This document shows positions 26,755-34,817 of a DNA stretch of 64,000 nucleotides, piece after piece. The notes under the pieces are model-generated. The model searched no databases. It was not told the DNA's origin and saw nothing but the letters and a program-made list of their open reading frames with translations. Each line of letters starts with the position of its first letter. Within the stretch, counting starts at the first letter, position 1. Source of the stretch: Billgrantia desiderata (lineage in GTDB: Bacteria; Pseudomonadota; Gammaproteobacteria; Pseudomonadales; Halomonadaceae); contig JAAQTN010000002.1 of assembly GCA_011742915.1 (NCBI GenBank), positions 154,616 through 218,615 of the forward strand. Reading direction: 5' to 3'. The position numbers were made by a program, and so were the translations under genes.

Positions 26755-26915
26755 GCCGTGAGACAAAGGGCGTGATCCCATGAGGGGATCGGGCAATGGA
26801 CACTGTCGAAGGCACGACACGGACGCGAGCAAGGAAGCGGAACGGGATGCGGCATCGAATATGCCCAGGGAGACATGCGCCACGAGGCTACTTGCCCGTG
26901 GCGCTCTTTCTTTTA
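26755..26915 (+). ncRNA. Possible GGA-rich small RNA (CsrA/RsmA-binding type)
   Basis: Between trmJ and the DUF4105 gene. The stretch carries about seven GGA triplets within roughly 110 nt, separated by small hairpins (GATCCC ATGAG GGATC region at about 26774; GGCAT CGAAT ATGCC at about 26851), and ends in a good terminator. This is the pattern of CsrB/RsmY-type RNAs that sequester CsrA/RsmA. No GacA box or clear promoter could be found. It may be only the 3' end of the trmJ message. Confidence 0.3.
26877..26915 (+). terminator. Rho-independent terminator
   Basis: GCGCCACG (26877-26884), a 12-nt loop, CGTGGCGC (26897-26904), then TCTTTCTTTT. It works for the + strand: either trmJ read-through or the proposed small RNA. 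Confidence 0.8.
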
Positions 26916-26952
26916 TGACGCTCGACGCGCTTTCATGACCCTCGGCGCGCAG

Positions 26953-28020
26953 TTACGACTCTCGGGGCTCCGCCACGACCTTCGGCTCGCCGACCTGCAG
27001 CGACTCCCAGCCGGGCACTCCCTCACGGATTCGCTGCGAGAAATCGGGCGCACGGTGCACCTGCCGCGCCCGCTCGTCGATCCGGCCGCTGGCCTCCAGC
27101 TCGGGAAGCGAATGGCCGGGCCACAGCCCGCCCACCTTGAAGGCATAGCCCGGCAGCCGGTCGGTGACCAACAGACGGTAATCGAACGGCAGGCGTGCGC
27201 CGATGCCGCGCGCCATGTCGAAGATCAGCGTGGTGCAATTGGCCGTGATGGTGTTGTAGAAACGCGGCGACTCGACCAGGGCATTGGCCTCGTCGACGTA
27301 GGCCAGCAGCAGCGAGCGCATCGCCCTGCGCGACATGTGCAGGCGATAGATCGAGACCCGCTCGCCGCGCACCTTGGTGCGCAGCCCCACCGCATCGCGC
27401 TCGTCGGCGGCGACGATGGCAAGCTCGTACTGGCGGAAGAAACCGCCGATCTCGGAGAAGCGCTCGCCCTTCAGGCGCCGTACCTCCACGGAGAAAAGCA
27501 CGAAGTTCTCACCTTCGAAGCCGAACGAGATCATCACATGGGCAACGCCGGGGCGCCCCCAGCTGGAGACGATCATGTCCACCGAGTCGAGCCGCTCGAG
27601 ATCGTAGCTGCGCTCTTCCCAGTGCTCGTCCGCCTCGTCCCGGGTATGCCAGTCGAAATCGCGCACGTGATGCAGCGTCAGGCGATCGCCGCACACCTCC
27701 CCCGTGGCCAGATGCACCACGTCCGCCGACCAGGGTCGATCATGGGTGGGCTGCAGACGGAACCACCAGGTCAGCAGCGCCGCCATCAACAGCAGCAAGA
27801 CGACGCTTGCCGGCCAGAACCCCTGAGCACCGAGCATGACCAGCACCAGTGCAACCAGGCTCCACCCTGTTACCGCCAGACGCCGCCGGTTCGGTGTACC
27901 GGGCAGTCGGAACCACAGCGCAGCTGCGCCCCATATAGCCGCCAACACCAGTACGGTATGGGCGGCAATACCTACTATCAGCTGAGCCATTTCATTCCAC
28001 TTCTTCCGAGGTGGGGCCAT
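26953..28020 (-). CDS. DUF4105 membrane-anchored protein
   Basis: A protein of 355 residues. Three hydrophobic N-terminal segments (about residues 14-38, 48-66 and 69-86) are followed by a large non-cytoplasmic DUF4105 domain: RPWSADVVHL, VDMIVSSWGRPGVAHVMISFGF, VEVRRLKGERFSEIGGFFRQYEL, and YNTITANCTTLIFDMAR with a conserved Asn-Cys. Asn-Cys/His pairs in this family suggest a papain-like fold, but no activity is proven. Two starts are possible, ATG at 28020 or at 27990 (MAQLIVG); neither has a strong ribosome site. It is convergent with the terminator after trmJ and lies before the deacetylase operon without clear coupling. Confidence 0.82.
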   Translation of the reverse strand: MAPPRKKWNEMAQLIVGIAAHTVLVLAAIWGAAALWFRLPGTPNRRRLAVTGWSLVALVLVMLGAQGFWPASVVLLLLMAALLTWWFRLQPTHDRPWSADVVHLATGEVCGDRLTLHHVRDFDWHTRDEADEHWEERSYDLERLDSVDMIVSSWGRPGVAHVMISFGFEGENFVLFSVEVRRLKGERFSEIGGFFRQYELAIVAADERDAVGLRTKVRGERVSIYRLHMSRRAMRSLLLAYVDEANALVESPRFYNTITANCTTLIFDMARGIGARLPFDYRLLVTDRLPGYAFKVGGLWPGHSLPELEASGRIDERARQVHRAPDFSQRIREGVPGWESLQVGEPKVVAEPRES

Positions 28021-28081
28021 ATTAGCAGCCTGCGCAAGGCCATGCCCGTCTCGCCGTGGATCGCAGCAATGCGCGCGGGGG

Positions 28082-29050
28082 TCACATCGACGTCAACCAG
28101 ACGCCGTAGTTCGCCAGGCCGTCTTCCAGCTCGCCGCGGGTGACCTGCCGATAGAGCTGCTGCAGCTGCGCCGTTACGGAGTTGACGTCGATGGGCTGCC
28201 CCGGCAATGGTGCGCCGGCTCGGGCACCGATGTGGCGCCCGTCGAGCTCACGCAGCGGCAGGATCTCGGCGGCCGTGCCGGTGACGAAGGCCTCGTCGGC
28301 GGTATACAGCTCGTCGCGGGTGATACGGCGTTCGCGCACCTCGAGCCCGAGCACCTCGCGGGCCAAGTGAATCACGCTGTCGCGGGTGATGCCTTGGAGA
28401 CAGGAGGTCACTTCCGGCGTATGCAGCGCTCCGTCGCGCAGCAGGAAGACGTTGGCGGCGGATGCCTCGGCCACGTAGCCCTCAGGGTCGAGCATGATCG
28501 CCTCGTCGAACCCCGCCTTGACGGCGGTGTTGAGCGCCAGGATGGAGTTGACGTAATGGCCGTTGGTCTTGGCCCGGCACAGGCTGATGTTGACGTGGTG
28601 GCGAGCCCAGGAGGAGGTCAGCGCCCGCAGCCCCAGGGTGGCGGCTTCGGACGAAACGTAATCGCCGAGATCCCAGGCGGCGATCATGACGTGCACCGAA
28701 AGGCCCTTGGCGCGCAGCCCCAGCCCTTCGGCACCGAAGAACACGGTCGGCTTGAGATAGGCATTGCGCAATTCGTTGCGCACTAGGCATTGACGCTGCG
28801 CCTCGATCAGCACCTCTTCATCGAAGGCCACGGGAATGTCCAGCGCGTGGGCACTGTCGAGCAGCCGGCGGGTATGCTCGGCGACCCGAAACAGGTGGGT
28901 GCCGTGGGCTCCCGCATAGGCCCGCACGCCCTCGAAGCAGCCCATACCGTAGTGCAGGGTGTGGGTGAGCAGGTGCGTCTTGGCGTCGCGCCAGGGCAGC
29001 CACTCGCCGTCCAGCCAGATCCAGCCGTCGCGATCGTATAACGGGGTCAT
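28082..29050 (-). CDS. ilvE: Branched-chain amino acid aminotransferase family protein (class IV PLP)
   Basis: A 322-residue fold-type IV aminotransferase. PLP Lys is Lys161 in CRAKTNGHYVNS. Other motifs: HYGMGCFEGVRAY, DEAIMLDPEGYVAEASAANVFL and the phosphate loop GITRDSVIHLA. These fit IlvE, which interconverts branched-chain amino acids and 2-oxo acids, although D-amino acid or other amine specificity is possible. Its start overlaps the stop of the upstream class II HDAC gene (ATGA), so it is the last gene of a five-gene operon. That context suggests a catabolic transamination rather than, or besides, housekeeping isoleucine/valine synthesis. Confidence 0.88.
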   Translation of the reverse strand: MTPLYDRDGWIWLDGEWLPWRDAKTHLLTHTLHYGMGCFEGVRAYAGAHGTHLFRVAEHTRRLLDSAHALDIPVAFDEEVLIEAQRQCLVRNELRNAYLKPTVFFGAEGLGLRAKGLSVHVMIAAWDLGDYVSSEAATLGLRALTSSWARHHVNISLCRAKTNGHYVNSILALNTAVKAGFDEAIMLDPEGYVAEASAANVFLLRDGALHTPEVTSCLQGITRDSVIHLAREVLGLEVRERRITRDELYTADEAFVTGTAAEILPLRELDGRHIGARAGAPLPGQPIDVNSVTAQLQQLYRQVTRGELEDGLANYGVWLTSM

Positions 29051-30174
29051 GTCGTCCTCGTCGTTCCAACGCGCTGCCACCCCTCTCGCCAGCTGTCGAT
29101 CAGCGCGCGCTGATGGGGTTGCAGCGACTGGTAGGCCCAGGCGGCGATCTCGTCGTTCTGCGGATCGGGTACCGCAATGCGGCTACCCGACAGGGCTTGC
29201 AGCACCGCATGACCGCACAGCGGCACGTAGCCCTCGGAATAGCCGCCCTCATGTATCATCACCAGCTTGCCGCCGCCGATACGCTCGGCCAAGGCCTTCA
29301 GTTGCTGCGTCATGGCAGCGAAGGCCGAGCTGTTGAGCATCATCTTGCCCAGCGGGTCCTTGCCGCAGGCATCGTAGCCGCAGGCCACCACGATCAGATC
29401 GGGGGCGAAGCCACCGATGGCGGGCAGCACCAATTCCTGCATGGCATAGCGATAGGCACCGATGCCGCTGCCGGGCGGCATCGGCAGGTTGAGGTTGGCA
29501 CCTAGGCCCGCGCCCTCGCCCAGCTCATCGAAGTCGCCGGTGTCGAGCGGATAGTTGCCGGCCTGGTGGATCGACACCGTCAGCACGTCGGGGTCGTCGT
29601 AGAACGCCGCCTGCTGCCCGTTGCCGTGGTGCACGTCCCAGTCGAGAATCGCCACGCGCCGAACCAAACCCAGCGCCCTGGCCCGCATCACCGCCACGGG
29701 AATGTTGCCGAGCAGACAGAAGCCGCGCCCGCGGTCGGCCTCGGCATGATGTCCCGGCGGGCGACACAGGGCGTAGGCATTGGGCAACTCACCGCCAGCA
29801 ACTGCCTCCACCGCAGCGATCGCCAGACCGGCCGACTGACGGGCCGCCGCCAGGCTGCCCGGCGTGTACGGGGCACACTCCCCGGCGTCACCGCCATGAG
29901 TCCTGTCGCCCTCTTCGAGTTCATCCAGATAGCGCCCGGTGTGGAATCGCGCCAGGTCCTCGCGACTGGCTGGCGGCGCCTTGCGCACGTCGAGCTCGTC
30001 GATCAGCCCCGAGACTTCGAGCAGGTTCTTCAGCCGACGCTTGCTCTCGGGGCTTTCGGAAGCGGGCTGCGGCTGCAGGAACTCTCCCGGCGCCGAGAAC
30101 ACGCCGATGGCACCGGGGTCATGCCAGAAGCAGCGCTCGTGCCAGAAGAAACCGGTTCTGCGCCCTTCGCTCAT
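29047..30174 (-). CDS. Class II histone deacetylase-family amidohydrolase
   Basis: A protein of 375 residues with the arginase/deacetylase fold. Active-site features: CRPPGHHAEADRGRGFC (tandem His142/143), ILDWDVHHGNGQ (metal Asp180 and His182) and YDACGKDPLGKM (third metal Asp). Bacterial members remove acyl groups from acetylated amines or polyamines; true histones are absent. N-terminal HDAC-II features (GFFWHERCFWHDPGA) distinguish it from the other deacetylase, encoded at 31537. It overlaps both neighbours by 4 bp. It uses one Zn2+ in known relatives. Confidence 0.9.
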   Translation of the reverse strand: MSEGRRTGFFWHERCFWHDPGAIGVFSAPGEFLQPQPASESPESKRRLKNLLEVSGLIDELDVRKAPPASREDLARFHTGRYLDELEEGDRTHGGDAGECAPYTPGSLAAARQSAGLAIAAVEAVAGGELPNAYALCRPPGHHAEADRGRGFCLLGNIPVAVMRARALGLVRRVAILDWDVHHGNGQQAAFYDDPDVLTVSIHQAGNYPLDTGDFDELGEGAGLGANLNLPMPPGSGIGAYRYAMQELVLPAIGGFAPDLIVVACGYDACGKDPLGKMMLNSSAFAAMTQQLKALAERIGGGKLVMIHEGGYSEGYVPLCGHAVLQALSGSRIAVPDPQNDEIAAWAYQSLQPHQRALIDSWREGWQRVGTTRTT

Positions 30175-31112
30175 GGCCGCTTCTCCAGTTGCTCCCAGAC
30201 CTCGATGGCAGCCGCCAGATCCTCGAGCGAAGCCCCCACCGACTTGAACAGCGTGATCGCATCGGGACTTGTACGCCCCGGCTTCTCCCCTTTGAGCAGC
30301 TCCGCCAGGTCGGCGGCGATGTTGTCGAAGGAGAACGCCCCTTCCGCAATGGCCTGGTGCAGGTCGCCCGCCTCGCCCCTGGCCCCGGCGTAGGTGTCGA
30401 CGAACACCTGAGAGCGACGCACACACTCGGCGTCGGTTTCACGCATGCTGGGGCGAAAGGCGCCGATCAGGTCGAGGTGCGTGCCGGGAGTGAGCCACTC
30501 GCCGCGGATCAATGGCTCGCTGGAGAGCGTCACGCAGCTGATCACATCGGCCTCGCGAGCAGCGGCAGCGAGATCCTCCACCGCCTCGCAGTCGAAGCGC
30601 TCGGCGTACTCAGCCGCTACCTGGCGCGCCTTCTCCACGCTGCGCCCCCACACGCGCACGCGCCGAATGGGGCGCACCGCGGCGTGTGCCTCGATCACCA
30701 TGGGGGCCAGCTTGCCGGTACCCACCACCAGCAACGACTGGGCGTCTTCGCGGGCCAGCTCGCGGGCCGCCAGCGCAGAGGCCGCCGCCGTGCGCCGCCG
30801 GGTCAGTTCGCTGCCCTCGAGACAGGCCAGCGGGCGGCCATGGGCCCCCTCGCTGAGAAAATAGACGCCGGCGATGGCCGGCAGGCCATGCTCGGCATTC
30901 TGCGGGAAGACGTTGACCATCTTCACGCCAATGTAGCCGGCCCGTTCCCAGGCCGGCATCAACAGCATGGTGGCTTCGCCATCCGGCCGATGCATGGCGT
31001 GATGATGACGCGGCGGCGCCTCGACTCCTTCACGGAAGGTCAGCGCCAATCGCTCGATCAGCGCCTCCCAGGGCAGCGCGGCGGCTACCTCATCGGCGGT
31101 GACGACGCGCAT
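30171..31112 (-). CDS. Ornithine cyclodeaminase/mu-crystallin family protein
   Basis: A protein of 313 residues. The Rossmann motif is LLVVGTGKLAPMVIEAHA, and family stretches LLMPAWERAGYIGVKMVNVFP, ELTRRRTAAASALAA and GAFRPSMRETD are present. The family includes ornithine cyclodeaminase (ornithine to proline plus ammonia), alanine dehydrogenase and cyclic-imine reductases. The Asp that classic ornithine cyclodeaminases use cannot be checked without an alignment. It lies between a RidA gene (1 bp gap) and an HDAC gene (overlap). RidA clears reactive enamine/imine products, so imine chemistry by this enzyme is plausible. Confidence 0.9.
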   Translation of the reverse strand: MRVVTADEVAAALPWEALIERLALTFREGVEAPPRHHHAMHRPDGEATMLLMPAWERAGYIGVKMVNVFPQNAEHGLPAIAGVYFLSEGAHGRPLACLEGSELTRRRTAAASALAARELAREDAQSLLVVGTGKLAPMVIEAHAAVRPIRRVRVWGRSVEKARQVAAEYAERFDCEAVEDLAAAAREADVISCVTLSSEPLIRGEWLTPGTHLDLIGAFRPSMRETDAECVRRSQVFVDTYAGARGEAGDLHQAIAEGAFSFDNIAADLAELLKGEKPGRTSPDAITLFKSVGASLEDLAAAIEVWEQLEKRP

Positions 31113-31113
31113 G

Positions 31114-31470
31114 TCAGGCCTCCGGCAGCGCCGCGATCACCATGATCTCGACTTTCCACTCGGGCTTGGCCAGCTTGGCCTCCAACGCGGCGCGAACCGG
31201 CGGACGTCCCGGCATCACCCAGGCTTCCCAGGCGGCGTTCATCTGGTCGAATTCGGCCATGTCGGTAACCCACACCTGGGCCGAGATGAGATGCTCCTTG
31301 GAGCTGCCGGCCTGCGCCAGCAGCTCGTCGATGCGTGCCAGAACCTGCTCGGTCTGGCCGCGCATGTCGGCAGTGGCATCGCTCGGCACCTGGCCGGCCA
31401 GATAGACGGTACCGTTGTGCACGGCGATCTGGCTCATGCGGGCGTTGCTCTCATGGTATTGCACGGACAT
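31114..31470 (-). CDS. RidA family enamine/imine deaminase
   Basis: A protein of 118 residues of the RidA/YjgF/Rid family. It reads HNGTVYLAGQVPSDATADMRGQTEQVLARIDELLAQAGSS in shorter, family-ordered pieces and ends VEIMVIAALPE. The trimeric enzyme hydrolyses reactive 2-aminoacrylate-like imines released by PLP or oxidase enzymes. The catalytic Arg of archetypal RidA, expected near residue 104, is not obvious here (the region reads AALEAKLAKPEWKVEIM), so it may belong to a Rid2-7 subgroup. It is second in the operon, between APAH-type deacetylase and the cyclodeaminase homologue. Confidence 0.88.
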   Translation of the reverse strand: MSVQYHESNARMSQIAVHNGTVYLAGQVPSDATADMRGQTEQVLARIDELLAQAGSSKEHLISAQVWVTDMAEFDQMNAAWEAWVMPGRPPVRAALEAKLAKPEWKVEIMVIAALPEA

Positions 31471-31536
31471 GTCGTTCTCTCTTGCAAAAGGTGATGGGAA
31501 TGAAGCTGCCGATCATGGCATGGCTACGAGGCGACG

Positions 31537-32571
31537 TCAGCCACCCATGAAGCCATCCATGAAGGCGGCAAGGTTATTGCCGAGGTGTTCGGTCGGGTAG
31601 CCGCCCTCCTGAACCAGGACGACGGGCAGTCTCATGCGGCCGAGACGACGCCCCACCGCGGTGAAATCCTGCGTGTCGAGGGTCATGCCGGCCAGCGGAT
31701 CGTCACGATGCGCATCGAGCCCCAGCGCCACGACCACGGCCTCGGGGCGGAAGGCTTCCAGCCTGGCAATCAGGATCTCCAGCGCCTTGAGGAACGCCGC
31801 CCCGTCGCATCCCAACGGCAGCGGCAGGTTGACGTTGGCGCCCAGGCCTTCGCCCATGCCCTCCTCGTTGGCGCCGCCCCAGAAGAAAGGATAGAAGTCG
31901 CTCGGATCCACGTGCAGCGAGCCTGTCCAGACATCGCCCCTGTAATAGAAGATGTCCTGAGTGCCGTTGCCGTGGTGCAGGTCGACATCCAGTATTGCCA
32001 CCCGCGCGAAGTGCTCGCGCAGCACCGTTGCCGCCAACGCCGAGTTGTTGAGGAAGCAGAATCCTCCGGCCCGATCGGGCCCGGCGTGGTGGCCGGGGGG
32101 ACGACACAGCGCATAGGTGGTGCCATGGCCTTCCAGCAGCGCCTCGGCAGCCGCCTGGGCCGTGGCCGCACTAGCCAGTATGCCGCGGAAACTGTCTGCG
32201 CCGATGGGGCACGCCATGTCGTGCAGATGCCAGCCCGCCTGACCCACCGGGTGGCGGGGATAGTGATGTCCGCCGCCGCAGGGGTGGATGTTGGGCATCA
32301 CCAGCTCGGAAGCACCGGGCAGCTCGCGCCAGCGGGCATGAATGGTCTCGAGGAAGCTCAGATAGCGCGGCGTGTGAATCTTCTCCAGACGGCTGCGCAG
32401 CCGCGGGCTGTCGACGTCCTCCGGCTCGTGCAGTGCCAGACCGGTGGCCTCGATACCCCTGGCCAGCAGCTCGGCACGCACCGGGCCCTCAGGAGACGCG
32501 GTGATCTTGCCGCGCAGCAGGAAGGAGCCCGGTGCGTGCAGCTCCTGATCGGGGTGGTAGAAGAGCTTCAT
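31537..32571 (-). CDS. Acetylpolyamine amidohydrolase-type deacetylase
   Basis: A protein of 344 residues with the arginase/deacetylase fold. The start MKLFYHPDQELHAP and the segment GWHLHDMACPIG are typical of bacterial acetylpolyamine amidohydrolases. Active site: CRPPGHHAGPDRAGGFCFLNN (His161/162), ILDVDLHHGNGTQD (Asp197, His199) and GLDAHRDDPLAG (third metal Asp). The enzyme removes acetyl from acetylputrescine, acetylcadaverine and similar compounds. It is the first gene of the five-gene leftward operon. A second, class II-type deacetylase lies three genes later; two deacetylases in one operon is unusual. Confidence 0.92.
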   Translation of the reverse strand: MKLFYHPDQELHAPGSFLLRGKITASPEGPVRAELLARGIEATGLALHEPEDVDSPRLRSRLEKIHTPRYLSFLETIHARWRELPGASELVMPNIHPCGGGHHYPRHPVGQAGWHLHDMACPIGADSFRGILASAATAQAAAEALLEGHGTTYALCRPPGHHAGPDRAGGFCFLNNSALAATVLREHFARVAILDVDLHHGNGTQDIFYYRGDVWTGSLHVDPSDFYPFFWGGANEEGMGEGLGANVNLPLPLGCDGAAFLKALEILIARLEAFRPEAVVVALGLDAHRDDPLAGMTLDTQDFTAVGRRLGRMRLPVVLVQEGGYPTEHLGNNLAAFMDGFMGG

Positions 32572-32653
32572 CTCGGTTCCTCAAGCGAAGCGAGTCGATA
32601 GTTCTTCTTCTACCCTACCCTGCCGGGCGGCATCGTGAAACCACCCGGCTACT

Positions 32654-32920
32654 TCAGCAGCGCCCCTTCTTGGCCTGCCCGGGCGGGCAGAAGCCGCCGC
32701 GACGATGATCGCGGTAGCGTCGATCGTGGTAGTAATAGTGCCGCTCCACGTAGCGATCGCGGTGGCGGTAGCGGTGCTTGTCGCCGTGATAGTGGCGATG
32801 CGAGCCATCGACGACCACCAGCGGCTCGGGGGTGATGCGTGCCGGCGAATAGCTGCAGCCGGCCAGCGCCAGCAGCATGGGCAGAACGGCCAGGGTGAGC
32901 AGACGCGGGAGCAGTTTCAT
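32654..32920 (-). CDS. Small His-rich lipoprotein with FCPPGQAKKG tail
   Basis: A protein of 88 residues: lipoprotein signal (LLALAGCSYSPA, Cys at about 23), an EPLVVVDG segment, then a very His/Tyr/Arg-rich stretch (HRHYHGDKHRYRHRDRY and following) and the C-terminal GGFCPPGQAKKGRC. It is a paralogue of the 59-residue protein at 33119. The His-rich middle could bind metal ions, and the last two Cys could pair, but no function is known to me. I use the ATG at 32920; the longer frame to 33034 runs into the tandem repeat. Confidence 0.8.
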   Translation of the reverse strand: MKLLPRLLTLAVLPMLLALAGCSYSPARITPEPLVVVDGSHRHYHGDKHRYRHRDRYVERHYYYHDRRYRDHRRGGFCPPGQAKKGRC

Positions 32921-33002
32921 GACTTTTACCTCGCTGGCAAAGCGGAAGATGCCCCTTCGTTTCCCGTACGGAGTCGTCGTGTTTCGGTTCGAGCGCGACT
33001 CT

Positions 33003-33065
33003 CTATGTGGTACTGCATCTATGTGGTACTGCATCTATGTGGTACTGCATCTACGTGGTACTGCC
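33003..33065. repeat. 16-bp tandem repeat, about four copies
   Basis: CTATGTGGTACTGCAT repeated at 33003-33018, 33019-33034 and 33035-33050, plus a diverged fourth copy (CTACGTGGTACTGC) at 33051-33064. It lies between the two small lipoprotein genes, in the leader of the left one. Confidence 0.95.
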
Positions 33066-33118
33066 TGTTGGATACCGCCTGTTTTGACAAACACCGCCTG
33101 AGTGGCCGAGGAGCGGCT

Positions 33119-33298
33119 TCAGCAGCGCCCCTTCTTGGCCTGCCCGGGCGGGCAGAAGCGGCCGCCGTGATGCCCACCGCGATTGTCGTCGATGACGATC
33201 AACGGTTCCGACTTGATGCGTGCCGGCTGGTAGCTGCAGCCGGCCATCAGCATGGCGGCAAGGACGACCAGTAAAGTAAATGACAAGCGCCGTGGCAT
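33119..33298 (-). CDS. Small lipoprotein with FCPPGQAKKG tail, short paralogue
   Basis: A protein of 59 residues: signal peptide with lipobox LMAGCSYQ (Cys at about 21), PARIKSEPLIVIDDN, a short GGHHGG stretch and the C-terminal RFCPPGQAKKGRC. It shares both ends with the 88-residue protein at 32654 but lacks its His/Arg/Tyr-rich middle. At DNA level the 3' ends (33118-33160 and 32651-32693) are nearly identical, so this is a recent duplication with expansion or loss of the middle. Confidence 0.75.
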   Translation of the reverse strand: MPRRLSFTLLVVLAAMLMAGCSYQPARIKSEPLIVIDDNRGGHHGGRFCPPGQAKKGRC

Positions 33299-33458
33299 GG
33301 TGATTCTCCAAGTTGACGAACAGTGTTCATGATAGCGAAGTACAGCGCTGTTACACATGTGGCGCAGCGGCTACAAGGAAGTCGCCAAATGGCGACATTG
33401 CCAGCCCCTCGATAACGCGCGATAGTGCATGCTCGTTAGCCTGCAAACGGGACACACC

Positions 33459-34667
33459 ATGGACGCCCTCCGCCGCCACTCGCTGCTGCTGATCCTGCTC
33501 GGCAGCCTGGTCATCTCGCTGGCCATGGGGCTACGCCATGGGTTTGGTCTGTTTCTGGAGCCCATGAGCAGCGATCTGGGCTGGGGGCGTGAGGTATTCG
33601 CCTTTGCCCTGGCGCTGCAGAACCTGATCTGGGGCTTTGCCCAACCCTTCACCGGCGCGCTGGCCGATCGCTACGGTGCCGCCCGGGTGGTGGTCATCGG
33701 CGGTGCGCTCTATGCCCTGGGTCTGCTGTTCATGGGGATTTCCGAGTCGGCGCTGGGGATGTCGCTCTCCGCCGGGCTGCTGATCGGCCTGGGGCTTTCG
33801 GGCACCACCTTCTCGGTGATCCTGGGCGCCGTGGGCCGTGCCGTGGCCCCGGAGAAGCGCAGCATGGCCATGGGTATCGTCAGCGCGGCGGGCTCGTTCG
33901 GCCAGTTCGCCATGCTGCCCGGCACTTTGGGGCTGCTCGGCTGGCTGGGCTGGTCGGCCGCGCTGCTGGCCATGGGCGCCCTGGCAGCGATGATGGTGCC
34001 GCTCGGCGCCATGCTGAAGGACCGCCCCTCCGCGCGCCTGGCCACGGACCTCTCACTGCGCGGGGCGCTGGACGAAGCCGCCGGCCATCGCGGCTTCTGG
34101 CTGCTCTGCCTGGGCTTCTTCGTGTGCGGCTTTCAGGTGGTGTTCATCGGCGTGCATCTGCCCGGCTATCTGTTCGACAACGGCCTGGCGCTGCACGTCG
34201 GCAGCACGGTGCTGGCCCTGGTGGGGCTGTTCAACATCTTCGGTACCTACGCCGCCGGCTGGCTCGGCGGAATCTACTCCAAGCCGCGCCTGCTCAGCTG
34301 GCTCTATCTGACCCGCGGCGCGGTGATCGCCGCCTTCGTGTTCCTGCCGCTGAGCCCCGCCAGCGCCTACCTGTTCGGCATCGCCATCGGCCTGCTGTGG
34401 CTCTCCACCGTGCCACTGACCAACGGCATCGTGGCCGCGGTGTTCGGCGTGCGCCATCTCTCCATGCTCGGCGGCATCGTCTTCCTGTTCCACCAGGTCG
34501 GCTCGTTCACCGGCGTATGGCTGGGCGGCATGCTCTACGACCTGCACGGCGACTATGATGTGGTATGGAAGCTTGCCATTCTGCTCTCGGTGATCGCCGC
34601 CCTGCTGCACTGGTTCATCAGCGAGGCCCCCATCGAGCGCAACGCTCCTCGCGAGGCTCAGGCATGA
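33459..34667 (+). CDS. MFS transporter
   Basis: A 402-residue protein with 12 hydrophobic segments. The loop 2-3 motif of the major facilitator family is visible (FTGALADRYGAARVVVIGG), and the second half has a variant copy (AAGWLGGIYSKPRLLSW). The order (GLRHGFGLFLEPMSSDLGWGREVFAFALALQNL) resembles monocarboxylate/oxalate-type MFS proteins, but no substrate can be assigned. The ATG at 33459 (MDALRRHS) precedes the first helix directly. The 3' end overlaps a 41-residue ORF (ATGA). Confidence 0.9.
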   Translation: MDALRRHSLLLILLGSLVISLAMGLRHGFGLFLEPMSSDLGWGREVFAFALALQNLIWGFAQPFTGALADRYGAARVVVIGGALYALGLLFMGISESALGMSLSAGLLIGLGLSGTTFSVILGAVGRAVAPEKRSMAMGIVSAAGSFGQFAMLPGTLGLLGWLGWSAALLAMGALAAMMVPLGAMLKDRPSARLATDLSLRGALDEAAGHRGFWLLCLGFFVCGFQVVFIGVHLPGYLFDNGLALHVGSTVLALVGLFNIFGTYAAGWLGGIYSKPRLLSWLYLTRGAVIAAFVFLPLSPASAYLFGIAIGLLWLSTVPLTNGIVAAVFGVRHLSMLGGIVFLFHQVGSFTGVWLGGMLYDLHGDYDVVWKLAILLSVIAALLHWFISEAPIERNAPREAQA

Positions 34668-34789
34668 AGCGTTACCCCTTGGTGAAACTTGCCGCTCTGA
34701 TCGTCCTGGCCGGTGCCCTGGCACTGGTCTGGTGGGGCTGGCAAACCGCCGATGCGTCGCTGCTGCTGCTCGGCGTGCGGCTGTGCTGA
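34664..34789 (+). CDS. Small single-helix membrane peptide
   Basis: A 41-residue ORF translationally coupled to the MFS gene by an ATGA overlap. One hydrophobic helix (LAALIVLAGALALVWWGW) follows a basic start (MKRYPLVK), predicting an inner-membrane peptide with a short outside tail ending LLLGVRLC. No family is recognised. The overlap and the balanced membrane topology support it as real; its size makes it easy to miss. Confidence 0.5.
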   Translation: MKRYPLVKLAALIVLAGALALVWWGWQTADASLLLLGVRLC

Positions 34790-34817
34790 ACCTGCCAATC
34801 CCCCTTCCCCACCCGCC

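Noticed and set aside
33003-33065. CRISPR array
   Set aside because: The 16-bp units are directly adjacent with no spacers.
34672-34817. The C-terminal extension of the uncorrected LysR frame
   Set aside because: It is out-of-frame translation after the G8 tract and overlaps the small membrane peptide gene; not treated as protein.
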